Of a stretch of 64,000 nucleotides of DNA, positions 51,187 to 59,625 are shown one piece after another; the stretch's first letter is position 1; each line of letters begins with the position of its first letter. The notes beneath the pieces were generated by a model. That model was not told the DNA's origin, searched no databases, and was given only the letters and a program-made list of their open reading frames with translations. The DNA comes from CAIQPV01 sp964480365 (lineage in GTDB: Bacteria; Pseudomonadota; Gammaproteobacteria; Burkholderiales; Gallionellaceae): assembly GCA_964480365.1 (NCBI GenBank), contig CAYZPM010000011.1, positions 18,119 to 82,118 of the forward strand, written 5' to 3'. The translations under genes were made by a program, and so were the position numbers.

Positions 51187-52056
51187 ATGGGTGCAATATG
51201 GATGCTCGTCGCCGGTTTCCTGTTCGGCTGCATGGGGGTATTCGTCAAGCTCGGTGCGGCGCATTTCTCACATGTTGAACTGGTGTTTTACCGCTCGTTT
51301 TTTGGCTTGCTGATGGTCTATCTCATCATGCGCCAACAGCACATCAGCGTTGTCACCCTACACTGGCGCAGCCATTTGTTTCGCGGTATTTCCGGCTCCG
51401 TAGCTCTCGCGCTGTTTTTCTACTGCATCACCGTATTGCCGCTCTCCACCGCCGTCACGCTCAACTATACCGCGCCGCTGTTTCTCACCCTCCTCACCAT
51501 GCTGGTATCCAAGGACAAATTTCACCTGCCGCTGACGGTCGCCATCACGTTGGGATTTTGCGGCGTGGTGCTGTTGCTGCACCCAACCTTGCACCGTGAC
51601 CAACTACTGCCCGGCTTACTCGGCCTGATTTCCGGCTTCCTCGCCGGAATCGCCTATCTCAACGTCAAACAACTCGGACAGATCGGCGAACCGGAAGCGC
51701 GTATCGTATTTTATTTCAGCCTGACCGCCTCCATCGGCAGCGGCGTGTGGATGCTATTCGACAAAGTGCATGCCCTTACTCCGCAAGGCTTCGTCATCCT
51801 GCTCGGGCTGGGCCTCAGCGCCACCCTCGCGCAACTCGCCATGACAAGCGCCTACCGCGTGGGCAGGACGCTGGTGGTCGGCAGCATGGCGTACAGCACC
51901 ATTATATTCGCCAGCTTATTCGGTATGATTATATGGGGCGAGGCATTGCCGCTGACGGGATGGATGGGTATGGCTCTCATCATTGCGGGCGGTGTGATAA
52001 GCTTGAAACTGGCTCCGAAGCACGATGCACAACAAACGAAAAGAGAAACCTTATGA
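51187..52056 (+). CDS. EamA-family (DMT) transporter
   Basis: A 289-residue inner-membrane protein with about ten helices in two EamA repeats (first: FLFGCMGVFVKLGA; second: GFLAGIAYLNVKQLG). Relatives export metabolites such as amino acids. The ATG lies 5 nt after the end of the repeat element, so its expression signals overlap repeat DNA. The stop overlaps the next gene start (ATGA). Confidence 0.9.
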   Translation: MGAIWMLVAGFLFGCMGVFVKLGAAHFSHVELVFYRSFFGLLMVYLIMRQQHISVVTLHWRSHLFRGISGSVALALFFYCITVLPLSTAVTLNYTAPLFLTLLTMLVSKDKFHLPLTVAITLGFCGVVLLLHPTLHRDQLLPGLLGLISGFLAGIAYLNVKQLGQIGEPEARIVFYFSLTASIGSGVWMLFDKVHALTPQGFVILLGLGLSATLAQLAMTSAYRVGRTLVVGSMAYSTIIFASLFGMIIWGEALPLTGWMGMALIIAGGVISLKLAPKHDAQQTKRETL

Positions 52057-52397
52057 TTACCATCCAACAAAGCGACAACCTGATCAATGTTTCTGTATTG
52101 GGCGAATTCACTCTGACCGATTTCAAGCAATTCGAGGAGCAGGCACTGTATGAACTTAAATCGACCGGCGAGGTCAACCTGTTATTCGACCTGCGCGACA
52201 TGATCAGCTACACGGTGGATGTGGCGTGGGAAGAAATTAAGTTCTTCAGCCGCGAACATCAGCACGATTTCAGCAAGATTGCGGTGGTTACCGACGACCA
52301 GTGGCTGACGTGGCAAGCATGGCTGTCGCGCCTGTTTGTGGACGCTGACATTCGCGCATTTGCCAACTACAATGAAGCACGGGCTTGGGTTGCTTGA
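52053..52397 (+). CDS. STAS/SpoIIAA-like protein
   Basis: A 114-residue protein with the SpoIIAA-like pattern: ISVLGEFTLTDFKQFEEQ-like start (here VSVLGEFTLTDFK), NLLFDLRDMISYTVDVAWEE, and a closing RAFANYNEARAWV. These proteins have a STAS-like fold seen in membrane-associated lipid-binding and regulatory proteins; role unknown. It overlaps the transporter stop by 4 nt. Confidence 0.85.
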   Translation: MITIQQSDNLINVSVLGEFTLTDFKQFEEQALYELKSTGEVNLLFDLRDMISYTVDVAWEEIKFFSREHQHDFSKIAVVTDDQWLTWQAWLSRLFVDADIRAFANYNEARAWVA

Positions 52398-52455
52398 CCA
52401 CCGATAATTTAACCCAGGCGGACTATTACTAAAGTTTCACCCAAGGAGAGATAGC

Positions 52456-53628
52456 ATGTACACCGGCCTGATTAATTTGCCTTGGTGGGGTTATGTGGTG
52501 GTAACGCTGGCTCTTACTCAGGTCACTATCGCATCCGTTACCATTTTTCTGCATCGCCACCAAGCGCACCGCGCACTAGATCTGCATCCCATTCCCAGCC
52601 ATTTCTTCCGCTTCTGGCTGTGGCTGGCGACTGGCGTGGTAACCAAGGAATGGGCGTCCATCCACCGCAAACATCACGCCAAATGCGAGACGGAGGACGA
52701 TCCCCACAGCCCGATCATTCTGGGTATCAAGAAAGTGCTACTAGAAGGATACGAACTGTACCACAAGGAAGCAGCAAACAAGGAAACCATGGAAAGGTAC
52801 GGTCACGGCACGCCTGACGACTGGCTGGAGCGCAACCTGTACAGCAAACACAGCGCACTCGGCATCTCGCTGATGCTAGTCATAGACGTCTTGCTGTTCG
52901 GCCCCATCGGCCTGACCATCTGGGCCGTGCAAATGGCGTGGATACCCGTCAACGCCGCAGGAATCATCAACGGTGCGGGGCATTATTGGGGCTACCGCAA
53001 CTTCCAGTGTGCGGATTCATCCACGAACATTCTGCCGTTGGCCATCTTCATCGGCGGCGAAGAGCTGCACAACAACCACCACGCCTACGCCTCTTCAGCC
53101 AAGCTCTCCAACAAATGGTATGAGTTCGACATCGGCTGGTGCTATATCCGCATCCTGCAAACACTAGGCTTGGCGCATGTAAAAAAGCTCGCCCCGCAAC
53201 TGCGCCTGAATCCAGCGAAGACCGTGTGTGACATGGAAACGTTGCAGGCCGTCATCGCCAACCGCTACGAAGTGACCGCGAAATACGCCAAATCGCTGAA
53301 GAAAACCTATTCTAAAGAAATTGCCCGGCTCAAGCTGCAAGCATCGGACAAGTTCGACGTGGACATGGCGCGCGCCAGGCAGTGGCTGCATCTGGATGAA
53401 AGCATCCTGACTCCACAGCAAAAGACCAAACTCACTGAATTGATAGCGGCCAGCCCCACGTTGGAAAAAGCCTATGCTTTGCGTCAGGAACTCGCCGCCA
53501 TCTGGCAGCGCTCTACCGTCAGCAAAGAGCAACTGGTCAAACAACTGGAAGACTGGTGCCATCGCGCGGAGAGTAGCGGGATTGCGGCGTTGCAGGAGTT
53601 TTCTCAACGTTTGCGTTGTTACGCCTGA
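52456..53628 (+). CDS. Acyl-CoA/fatty acid desaturase with a C-terminal extension
   Basis: A 390-residue protein. Histidine boxes HRHQAH (33-38), HRKHH (about 70-74) and HNNHH (about 203-207) form the di-iron site of membrane delta-9 desaturases. Four membrane helices surround them. After about residue 300 an extension follows that is not part of the catalytic fold (LTELIAASPTLEKAYALRQE, QLEDWCHRAESSGIAALQEF). It resembles the C-terminal region of ISL3-type transposases. The same fused form is, as I recall, common in betaproteobacteria. GGAGA lies 6-7 nt before the ATG. Confidence 0.9.
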   Translation: MYTGLINLPWWGYVVVTLALTQVTIASVTIFLHRHQAHRALDLHPIPSHFFRFWLWLATGVVTKEWASIHRKHHAKCETEDDPHSPIILGIKKVLLEGYELYHKEAANKETMERYGHGTPDDWLERNLYSKHSALGISLMLVIDVLLFGPIGLTIWAVQMAWIPVNAAGIINGAGHYWGYRNFQCADSSTNILPLAIFIGGEELHNNHHAYASSAKLSNKWYEFDIGWCYIRILQTLGLAHVKKLAPQLRLNPAKTVCDMETLQAVIANRYEVTAKYAKSLKKTYSKEIARLKLQASDKFDVDMARARQWLHLDESILTPQQKTKLTELIAASPTLEKAYALRQELAAIWQRSTVSKEQLVKQLEDWCHRAESSGIAALQEFSQRLRCYA

Positions 53629-53691
53629 CCCCCTCCCTACCCCTCACCCGGAGGGAGAGGGTACACGAGTCCTTCTCCCTATGGGGGAAGG
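53629..53691 (+). repeat. CCCTC-type palindromic intergenic repeat
   Basis: CCCTCACCCGGAGGGAGAGG and a second, looser palindrome (CCTTCTCCCTATGGGGGAAGG) directly follow the desaturase stop. The same repeat type is found inside coaBC (57023) and in the efflux channel gene (31716). Confidence 0.7.
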
Positions 53692-53745
53692 GTTGGCAAG
53701 TGGGTTTGTGGCAACAGTGTCATGTGTTTTGGAAAGTTCAATAAC

Positions 53746-53772
53746 AAAAAAGCCCGCAATGCGGGCTTTTTC
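53746..53772 (-). terminator. Bidirectional terminator between rpmG and the desaturase
   Basis: AGCCCGC-AAT-GCGGGCT stem with A-run before and T-run after it. It lies about 20 nt past the rpmG stop on the minus strand and can also end transcripts from the desaturase. Confidence 0.88.
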
Positions 53773-53791
53773 ATGCAAGCTAAACCTCGAA

Positions 53792-53947
53792 CTACTTCAG
53801 CTTGGTTTCCTTGTACAGCACATGCTTACGAGCCACCGGATCGAACTTCTTGATCTCAAGCTTTTCCGGCGTGGTGCGCTTGTTCTTGTCCGTGGTGTAA
53901 AAATGGCCGGTACCGGCACTGGATTCAAGTTTAATTTTTTCACGCAT
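53792..53947 (-). CDS. rpmG: 50S ribosomal protein L33
   Basis: A 51-residue protein, MREKIKLESSAGTGHFYTT..., ending YKETKLK, matching L33 over its whole length. It binds near the ribosomal E site. The Cys pairs of zinc-type L33 are absent, so this is the zinc-independent form. It lies 13 nt after rpmB. GGAGT precedes the ATG. Confidence 0.97.
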   Translation of the reverse strand: MREKIKLESSAGTGHFYTTDKNKRTTPEKLEIKKFDPVARKHVLYKETKLK

Positions 53948-53960
53948 TTTTAGTTACTCC

Positions 53961-54197
53961 TTAGACGTTTTCGCCGCGAGCGCGCATTTCAAACAACACC
54001 GCGTCGATACCATTCTTGTCGATGGTACGCAGAGCCGCATTGCTCAGGCGCAGGGACACGAAACGATTTTCGCTCTCCACCCACAGGCGGCGGCGCTGCA
54101 AATTCGGCAGAAACCGGCGCTTGGTTTTGTTATTGGCGTGGGACACATTGTTACCCACCATCGGGCGTTTTCCAGTTACTTGACAGACGCGTGCCAT
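53961..54197 (-). CDS. rpmB: 50S ribosomal protein L28
   Basis: A 78-residue protein, MARVCQVTGKRPMVGNNVSH..., full-length L28. It is the first gene of the rpmB-rpmG operon. The neighbourhood rpmG-rpmB, radC, coaBC, dut is the same as in many proteobacteria, here interrupted by an Hpt/HD-GYP gene. Confidence 0.98.
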   Translation of the reverse strand: MARVCQVTGKRPMVGNNVSHANNKTKRRFLPNLQRRRLWVESENRFVSLRLSNAALRTIDKNGIDAVLFEMRARGENV

Positions 54198-54333
54198 AGC
54201 TCACTCCAACCAGTTCTAAATTTAAAGAGGCGCGATTCTACCCTAAAACATATCCCAAGTTCAACCATGAATTTCAGGGTGCACGTAACTTGATTTGTTT
54301 TCTTCCGCAAAATCGGCGGTTTTCCTCGCTGCA

Positions 54334-55437
54334 TTAGCCCTCGACCATCCGTCGCACAACGATATTAAAGGAAGCAATCCATTCCGGGGCGAACTGATTG
54401 TCGCAAGCGTTGATCTCGGCGATAGCGCGCACCAGCGAACGGTTGCCGCCGTGCTTACTATGCTTCAACATCACCGCTTCAAAAGTATCGACAATCGCCA
54501 GTATTTTTGCGCCGGGCGTGATCTGATCGCCCTTCATGCCATGTGGGTAACCACCACCATCCGGCATTTCGTGGTGTTGCAGCACTATCTCAGACGCTGT
54601 TTTCCAGCCCTCCATACGTTGCAACAGACCTCCGCCGAAGCCGGGATGATCTCGTAGCAGCAACCTTTCCTCGTCGGAAAGTTTGCCTACCTTGAGCCAC
54701 AGCGATTCAGGAAGAAAAAGCATCCCGAGGTCATGCATGTAGACGGCAGCCTTAAGTTGCAAAGGTTCAATAGGGCTACCTGCAATCTCATTGGTATCCA
54801 TCGCCAGATGTAGTTGGCGCTCGCTACGCCCCTTGAATAAGGGTGAACGCGTTTCATACTGCAATGCCAACGAATGGAAGAAATCCAGATCAGCGGTAAC
54901 GCTCGCCGAATCGCTCACGACAGAGGTAGTGCGAGACTTGATGGCTTGCTTGGCGCTGGTCGGACGGAAGCCGGTCACTGCCTCAATCAAGCGGACGACT
55001 TTTTCGTCGATCATGTCGGACGGTGATGTAGACAATCCCTCAAGTCCATTGACCAATTCAACCAATTTTAAGTGGCTGAGCGAATTCTGCCCGCTGACCA
55101 GCGCCTCGGTAGCAAGTTCGAGCCTGTCCATAGTCAGCAGGATAGCCTCGGCAAGAAGGTCAGAGAATGCAATTTCGCTATTGCGTAATCGACCTAGCAA
55201 GGTCTCAATAGGATGTGCAATCATGACCCCCAAGTCAACCTTACATAGCGAGGCATCGCCCTTGATGTTGTGCAGCGCGCGGAACAAATCGGCGATCAGC
55301 CTATTGTCATTTGGTACACGTTTAAGTTGAGCAACGTACCGCTCGATGTTGGGGACATGGTCGGTCAAGGCATCGTGAAATTCATGCAGCGATTGGCTGT
55401 CATGGATGCGCGGTTGTAACAGAGCGCTGGTATCCAT
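54334..55437 (-). CDS. Hpt and HD-GYP domain signalling protein
   Basis: A 367-residue protein. An N-terminal Hpt domain has the phosphoacceptor motif ALHNIKGDASL with His56. A linker follows, then an HD-GYP domain (about 185-350) with MHDLGMLFLPE, DHPGFGG, and HHEMPDGGGYPHG, so the c-di-GMP phosphodiesterase motifs appear complete. An Hpt domain in front of HD-GYP suggests control by phosphorelay. No kinase is adjacent. It sits between rpmB and radC. Confidence 0.9.
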   Translation of the reverse strand: MDTSALLQPRIHDSQSLHEFHDALTDHVPNIERYVAQLKRVPNDNRLIADLFRALHNIKGDASLCKVDLGVMIAHPIETLLGRLRNSEIAFSDLLAEAILLTMDRLELATEALVSGQNSLSHLKLVELVNGLEGLSTSPSDMIDEKVVRLIEAVTGFRPTSAKQAIKSRTTSVVSDSASVTADLDFFHSLALQYETRSPLFKGRSERQLHLAMDTNEIAGSPIEPLQLKAAVYMHDLGMLFLPESLWLKVGKLSDEERLLLRDHPGFGGGLLQRMEGWKTASEIVLQHHEMPDGGGYPHGMKGDQITPGAKILAIVDTFEAVMLKHSKHGGNRSLVRAIAEINACDNQFAPEWIASFNIVVRRMVEG

Positions 55438-55534
55438 TGATGCTCCCGTTCTAAAGGGTGAGGTATGTAGCGTTAGCTTAAAACATTTACAGCAATTGCG
55501 ACACTACCAGAGAAATCGGGCTAGCGCCTGATAA

Positions 55535-56209
55535 TTACACCATCCCCCGCTCCGCAAACGACAAACACCCCGAACCCGCCACGATGAAATGATCCAGCAC
55601 GCGCACATCAACCAGTGCCAGCGACTGTTTCAGCGCATCGGTCAGCATCCGGTCGGACTGGCTGGGTTCGGCTACGCCGGAGGGATGGTTGTGCGCGAAG
55701 ATCACCGCCGCCGCGTTGTGGTACAGGGCGCGCTTCACCACTTCGCGCGGGTACACGCTGGTTTGCGTGAGGGTGCCGCTGAATAATTCTTCGGAAGCCA
55801 TCACGCGGTGCTGCGCATCGAGAAAGATCGCCATGAATACCTCTTGCTGCCGCCCACGCAACAGCAGCTGCAAATAGTCGCGTACCGCGCCCGGAGAATT
55901 CAGCGCATCGCCAGTTTCCATCTCTTCATGCAGCGCCCGCCGCGACAATTCCAACACTGCCTGAAACTGCACATACTTCGCCTGACCCATGCCGTGGATA
56001 TCGCAGAAATCTTTTTCGCTGGAGGTGAATAATTTGGTGAGATTGCCAAATCGGGTGAGCAAATCGCGCGCCAAGTCCACCGCACTTTTGCCCTTTACAC
56101 CAGTGCGCAGAAAGATTGCCAGCAGTTCTGCGTCGGAAAGCGATGCCGCGCCGCGCTGGAGTAATTTCTCGCGCGGACGCTCTGCGGTTGGCCAGTCAGT
56201 GATGCTCAT
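55535..56209 (-). CDS. radC: RadC family JAMM-domain protein
   Basis: A 224-residue protein: helix-hairpin-helix-like N-terminal part and a C-terminal MPN+/JAMM domain with HNHPSG...SQSD (about 170-182), the zinc ligands. Once thought to act in recombination repair; its true role is unknown. It is divergent from coaBC, the usual arrangement. Confidence 0.95.
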   Translation of the reverse strand: MSITDWPTAERPREKLLQRGAASLSDAELLAIFLRTGVKGKSAVDLARDLLTRFGNLTKLFTSSEKDFCDIHGMGQAKYVQFQAVLELSRRALHEEMETGDALNSPGAVRDYLQLLLRGRQQEVFMAIFLDAQHRVMASEELFSGTLTQTSVYPREVVKRALYHNAAAVIFAHNHPSGVAEPSQSDRMLTDALKQSLALVDVRVLDHFIVAGSGCLSFAERGMV

Positions 56210-56458
56210 GTTTGTTCACTTGTTAATGAGTGTCCGGAAAAAATAATTGTGGGATTACCCACTTAAATTTTATGCAGCTCATTATGACCAGCCACTACTC
56301 CCTATTGCTACCTGTCTTATCTGATAGGGTTACGTCAAACGGAATCAATTTTCAGGCAGTAACCTAGCGGCAGGCTAGGGTAAGTTTGCGAACCCCAGCC
56401 AACCTGAAATTACGACGAATTCAGCAAACTGTGTTTTTCTTGTAAGATGCGCAGCATT

Positions 56459-57718
56459 ATGGAACAAACTCAAGTAAAACGCGTTGTGCTCGGTCTCACC
56501 GGGGGGATTGCCGCTTACAAGGCGGCGGAGTTGGCGCGCCTGTTGATGAAACAGGGCGTGGAAGTGCAAGTGGCGATGACCGAGGCGGCATGCCATTTCA
56601 TTACCCCTGCCACGATGCAGGCACTCACTGGTCGCCCGGTGTTGGTCAATCAATGGGATGCCGTTAACAATGGTATGGCGCACATTGATACCAGCCGCGC
56701 CGCCGATGCCATCGTGATCGCCCCGGCGACGGCGGATTTTATTGCCAAGCTGGCGCATGGCTTGGCCGATGATCTGCTTTCTACCTTGTGCCTCGCGCGC
56801 GATTGTCCGCTGCTGGTGGCTCCGGCGATGAATAAACAAATGTGGGGGAATACGGCTACGCAGCGCAATGTGGCGCAATTGATTGCCGATGGGGTGCTGG
56901 TGCTTGGGCCAGTCAGCGGCGTGCAGGCATGTGGCGAAGAGGGCATGGGAAGGATGTTGGAGGCTGGGGAGTTGGCATCGGAAATCGTGGCATTTCTGCA
57001 ATCTGGTGCTTCGTTGAATGCGCGCTCCCCCACCCTAACCCTCCCCCGAGGGGAGAGGGGACTGGTTCAGTTGCCATCTGAAAGAATGGATGGGTTGAAG
57101 ATTTTGATCACTGCCGGGCCGACTTACGAGGCAATCGATACGGTGCGCGGAATTACGAATCGCAGTTCCGGCAAGATGGGTTATGCGGTGGCGCAGGCTG
57201 CGCTGGAGTTGGGCGCGAAGGTAACACTAATTTCCGGCCCGACGGCGCTGGGCAAGCCGCAAGGTGCTCAGGTGGTGGATGTCACCAGCGCGGCGGAGAT
57301 GTTTGAAGCGGTCAAGCAGCGCGCGGTCGATGCGGACATATTTATCGGTGTGGCCGCAGTGGCGGATTACCGCGTGGCACAGTTTAGCGAACAAAAGATC
57401 AAGAAGAGCGAGAACAAGTTGACGCTGGAACTGATTCCCAATCCGGACATTCTGGCCTATGTGGCGAATCTGCCCAAGCCGCCGTTCTGCGTGGGATTCG
57501 CGGCGGAGAGCGAAAATTTGCGCGAGCATGCAACAACCAAACGCAAGGCAAAAAATATTCCGCTGCTCGCCGCCAATCTGGCGCAACATGCCATCGGCAG
57601 CGACGAGAACGATTTGATTTTATTTGACGAAGCAGGCGAGCATGTGTTGCCACATGCCGACAAACTGACGCTGGCGCGTGCTTTGCTGCAACATGTCATC
57701 AGCTTGAGGAAAATCTAA
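56459..57718 (+). CDS. coaBC: CoaBC (Dfp), bifunctional coenzyme A biosynthesis enzyme, with a repeat inserted in the linker
   Basis: A 419-residue flavoprotein. CoaC half: LGLTGGIAAYKAAELARLL, the PAMNxxMW motif (APAMNKQMW) and the substrate-clamp Cys in GVQACGEEG. CoaB half: AGPTYEAIDTVRGITNRSSG. It makes phosphopantetheine from phosphopantothenate and cysteine. Between the halves, bases 57023-57061 hold a CCCTC-type palindrome in frame, adding ARSPTLTLPRGERG to the linker. An ATG four codons upstream (56447) is an alternative start; neither has a good ribosome site. Confidence 0.95.
   Translation: MEQTQVKRVVLGLTGGIAAYKAAELARLLMKQGVEVQVAMTEAACHFITPATMQALTGRPVLVNQWDAVNNGMAHIDTSRAADAIVIAPATADFIAKLAHGLADDLLSTLCLARDCPLLVAPAMNKQMWGNTATQRNVAQLIADGVLVLGPVSGVQACGEEGMGRMLEAGELASEIVAFLQSGASLNARSPTLTLPRGERGLVQLPSERMDGLKILITAGPTYEAIDTVRGITNRSSGKMGYAVAQAALELGAKVTLISGPTALGKPQGAQVVDVTSAAEMFEAVKQRAVDADIFIGVAAVADYRVAQFSEQKIKKSENKLTLELIPNPDILAYVANLPKPPFCVGFAAESENLREHATTKRKAKNIPLLAANLAQHAIGSDENDLILFDEAGEHVLPHADKLTLARALLQHVISLRKI
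57023..57061 (+). repeat. Palindromic repeat captured in frame inside coaBC
   Basis: CCCTAACCCTCCCCCGAGGG and flanks form a stem of the same intergenic type seen at 53629. The unit is about 39 bp (13 codons) and keeps the reading frame. It falls in the linker, where additions are likely tolerated. Confidence 0.8.
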
Positions 57719-57721
57719 AGA

Positions 57722-57862
57722 CCGTCATACCCGCGAAAGCGGGTATCCAGCGGGTTAAAACAAAATGCATTTTTGAACAACTGGATTCCCGCCTTCGCGG
57801 GATAACCAGCGACTTGCCCGTTTTGGGGCTTAGTCGAATGGCTAGTTGCCTTACCAATGACG
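57722..57862 (-). repeat. Composite palindromic repeat element with the dispersed core (inverted)
   Basis: On the plus strand: GTCATACCCGCGAAAGCGGG...ATCCAG (57724-57750), CTGGATTCCCGCCTTCGCGG (57781-57800), then the core in reverse (57802-57856: ATAACCAGCGACTTG...GGCTAGTTGCC), ending in AATGACGG. It occupies the gap between coaBC and dut. Confidence 0.85.
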
Positions 57863-57885
57863 GAATGGAAGAAAGGGAATAAGTA

Positions 57886-58338
57886 ATGAAAAAAAACGTA
57901 GATGTAAAAATTCTTGACGCACGCCTGCATGAAAACCCGCCTGCTTATGCCACTCCCGGCTCGGCAGGCATCGATTTGCGCGCCTGCATCGACGACAGCA
58001 TAATTATCCAGCCCGGCCAGTGCGAACTAATCCCGAGCGGCATCGCCATTCATCTTGCCGACCCGCATTGCGCCGCGATGATCCTGCCGCGCTCAGGCCT
58101 CGGTCACAAGCACGGTATCGTGCTGGGCAATCTGGTCGGGCTGATTGATTCGGATTATCAGGGACAGATTTTCGTTTCGATCTGGAATCGCGGCCATCAC
58201 CCATTCACGCTGATGCCGCTGGAACGCATGGCGCAACTGGTGATTGTGCCAGTGCTGCAAATGCAGCTCAATATAGTGGAAGATTTCCCGATGAGCGAGC
58301 GCGGCAGCGGCGGCTTCGGCAGTACGGGCAAACATTAA
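57886..58338 (+). CDS. dut: Deoxyuridine 5'-triphosphate nucleotidohydrolase (dUTPase)
   Basis: A 150-residue trimeric dUTPase. The five family motifs are visible: TPGSAGIDLRAC, LPRSGLGHK, GLIDSDYQGQI, RMAQLVIVP and RGSGGFGSTG. It removes dUTP and makes dUMP for thymidylate synthesis. The repeat element upstream ends about 25 nt before its ATG. coaBC-dut order is conserved in proteobacteria. Confidence 0.97.
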   Translation: MKKNVDVKILDARLHENPPAYATPGSAGIDLRACIDDSIIIQPGQCELIPSGIAIHLADPHCAAMILPRSGLGHKHGIVLGNLVGLIDSDYQGQIFVSIWNRGHHPFTLMPLERMAQLVIVPVLQMQLNIVEDFPMSERGSGGFGSTGKH

Positions 58339-58351
58339 ACCTAAACGACGA

Positions 58352-58486
58352 TTTGTCCACGAAAAACACGAAAGGCACGAAATGAAACAACAAATTGAAT
58401 TTGCTCGGTGAATCGCCAATCAGGTGTCAATTCTCAGCGTTGAGGTCTTTGAATTTTTCGTGCCTTTCGTGTTTTTCGTGGACAAA
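58352..58486 (+). repeat. Perfect 31-bp inverted repeat between dut and a lipoprotein gene
   Basis: Left arm 58352-58382 (TTTGTCCACGAAAAACACGA...) and right arm 58456-58486 are exact complements, separated by 73 nt. It sits between the ends of two convergent genes, so it may act as a transcription barrier for both. The arm sequence resembles another common intergenic repeat of environmental proteobacteria. Confidence 0.9.
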
Positions 58487-58499
58487 AGCTTTTTCTGTT

Positions 58500-59522
58500 T
58501 TAGTGCTCCAGATCCAAATCCATCTCGGTGCTGTCTCCCTTGCGCACCGACACTTTCTCGGCCACCATTTTGTAACCCGTTAGTTTCACACTAATGGTAT
58601 GCACACCCGGTTCGAGTTCCAGGCGTAGCGGCGACAGACCAAAATACACGCTGTCCAGATAGACCTTGGCGCGCGCAGGATTGGTGTTGACCAGCAGCAG
58701 GCCATTGGTGTCGGATGCATGAGGAACGTAGGCCGGTGATGGCGGCGTGACATTGGTGGCGGAAGCGGGCGCCATCTGCATGGGAACAGTGGCGGAAGCG
58801 GGATTGGCGGTTGGCGCAACCAGCACGGTCACGCCGGGGATAGCCCTAGTGCCGGGTGTCAGGTTAAACAACTCGGGGTGCACCACCATCAGGCTGGCAC
58901 TGATTGCCTCGGTATTTTTTTGGCTGACAATGCCAAGCTCCTTGCGCAAGTAGTTCGCAACATCATTCTTGTTGTCGCCTGACACCCCTGCGAAACGATC
59001 CGCCTTTTCCGTTACAATGGCGGACCACACTACCTTGTTTGTACTGATTTCTTTCAGTGTGTTTTCAACGGTTATGGATATTTCGTCGCGCGCCTTGACA
59101 TCGTAAGTCAGTTCTTTCACGACACCGCTTAATTCAAATTGCGGATTGCCGCCTTGCGCTTCGCTCACCTGAAAACCTGCCTCATCCAGGCTCGTCTTCA
59201 TCGCGTTAGTCACCATGACGGCTACATCCTCATCCAGGACAATGTCCTTACCGCTCATTCCGGACACATTCTCCGCCCCCGTCCCGATCTTGCGCGGGTT
59301 CTCCACCTTGCGTTCATCCGTGTACTGGTTGATGCGGATACTGGCCGCATATTTCAGCAGCGGAGCATTGGGATTGGATTTCTTGCGTTCCGCTACATTA
59401 ACAGGCCCGTTGCCGCCGAACACATTACCCATGGATGGCATGCTGATGTTGGAGCAAGCTACCGTTGATGCCGCCGCCATGCCGAGTACAATCCGTTGCA
59501 TTAATTGTTTCATTGTATACAT
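58500..59522 (-). CDS. PEGA-domain lipoprotein
   Basis: A 340-residue protein with a lipoprotein signal (AASTVAC; lipidated Cys23). The middle part (about 55-230) resembles the YajG/CsgG-like domain of outer-membrane lipoproteins (IRINQYTDERKVENPRKIG). A Pro/Ala/Thr-rich linker (about 230-265) precedes a C-terminal PEGA domain (LLLVNTNPARAKVYLDSVYF). PEGA domains are thought to bind surface structures. An in-frame Met three codons later is an alternative start. Function unknown. Confidence 0.82.
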   Translation of the reverse strand: MYTMKQLMQRIVLGMAAASTVACSNISMPSMGNVFGGNGPVNVAERKKSNPNAPLLKYAASIRINQYTDERKVENPRKIGTGAENVSGMSGKDIVLDEDVAVMVTNAMKTSLDEAGFQVSEAQGGNPQFELSGVVKELTYDVKARDEISITVENTLKEISTNKVVWSAIVTEKADRFAGVSGDNKNDVANYLRKELGIVSQKNTEAISASLMVVHPELFNLTPGTRAIPGVTVLVAPTANPASATVPMQMAPASATNVTPPSPAYVPHASDTNGLLLVNTNPARAKVYLDSVYFGLSPLRLELEPGVHTISVKLTGYKMVAEKVSVRKGDSTEMDLDLEH

Positions 59523-59625
59523 CCAAAGATCATCGATAATTTAAGTATAACAGGGGGATAGTCAATCAAGACATTCTGGGCGCAACGCAACGCGGCATGT
59601 ACGCCACGCCTGAATTTCGGCAAGA

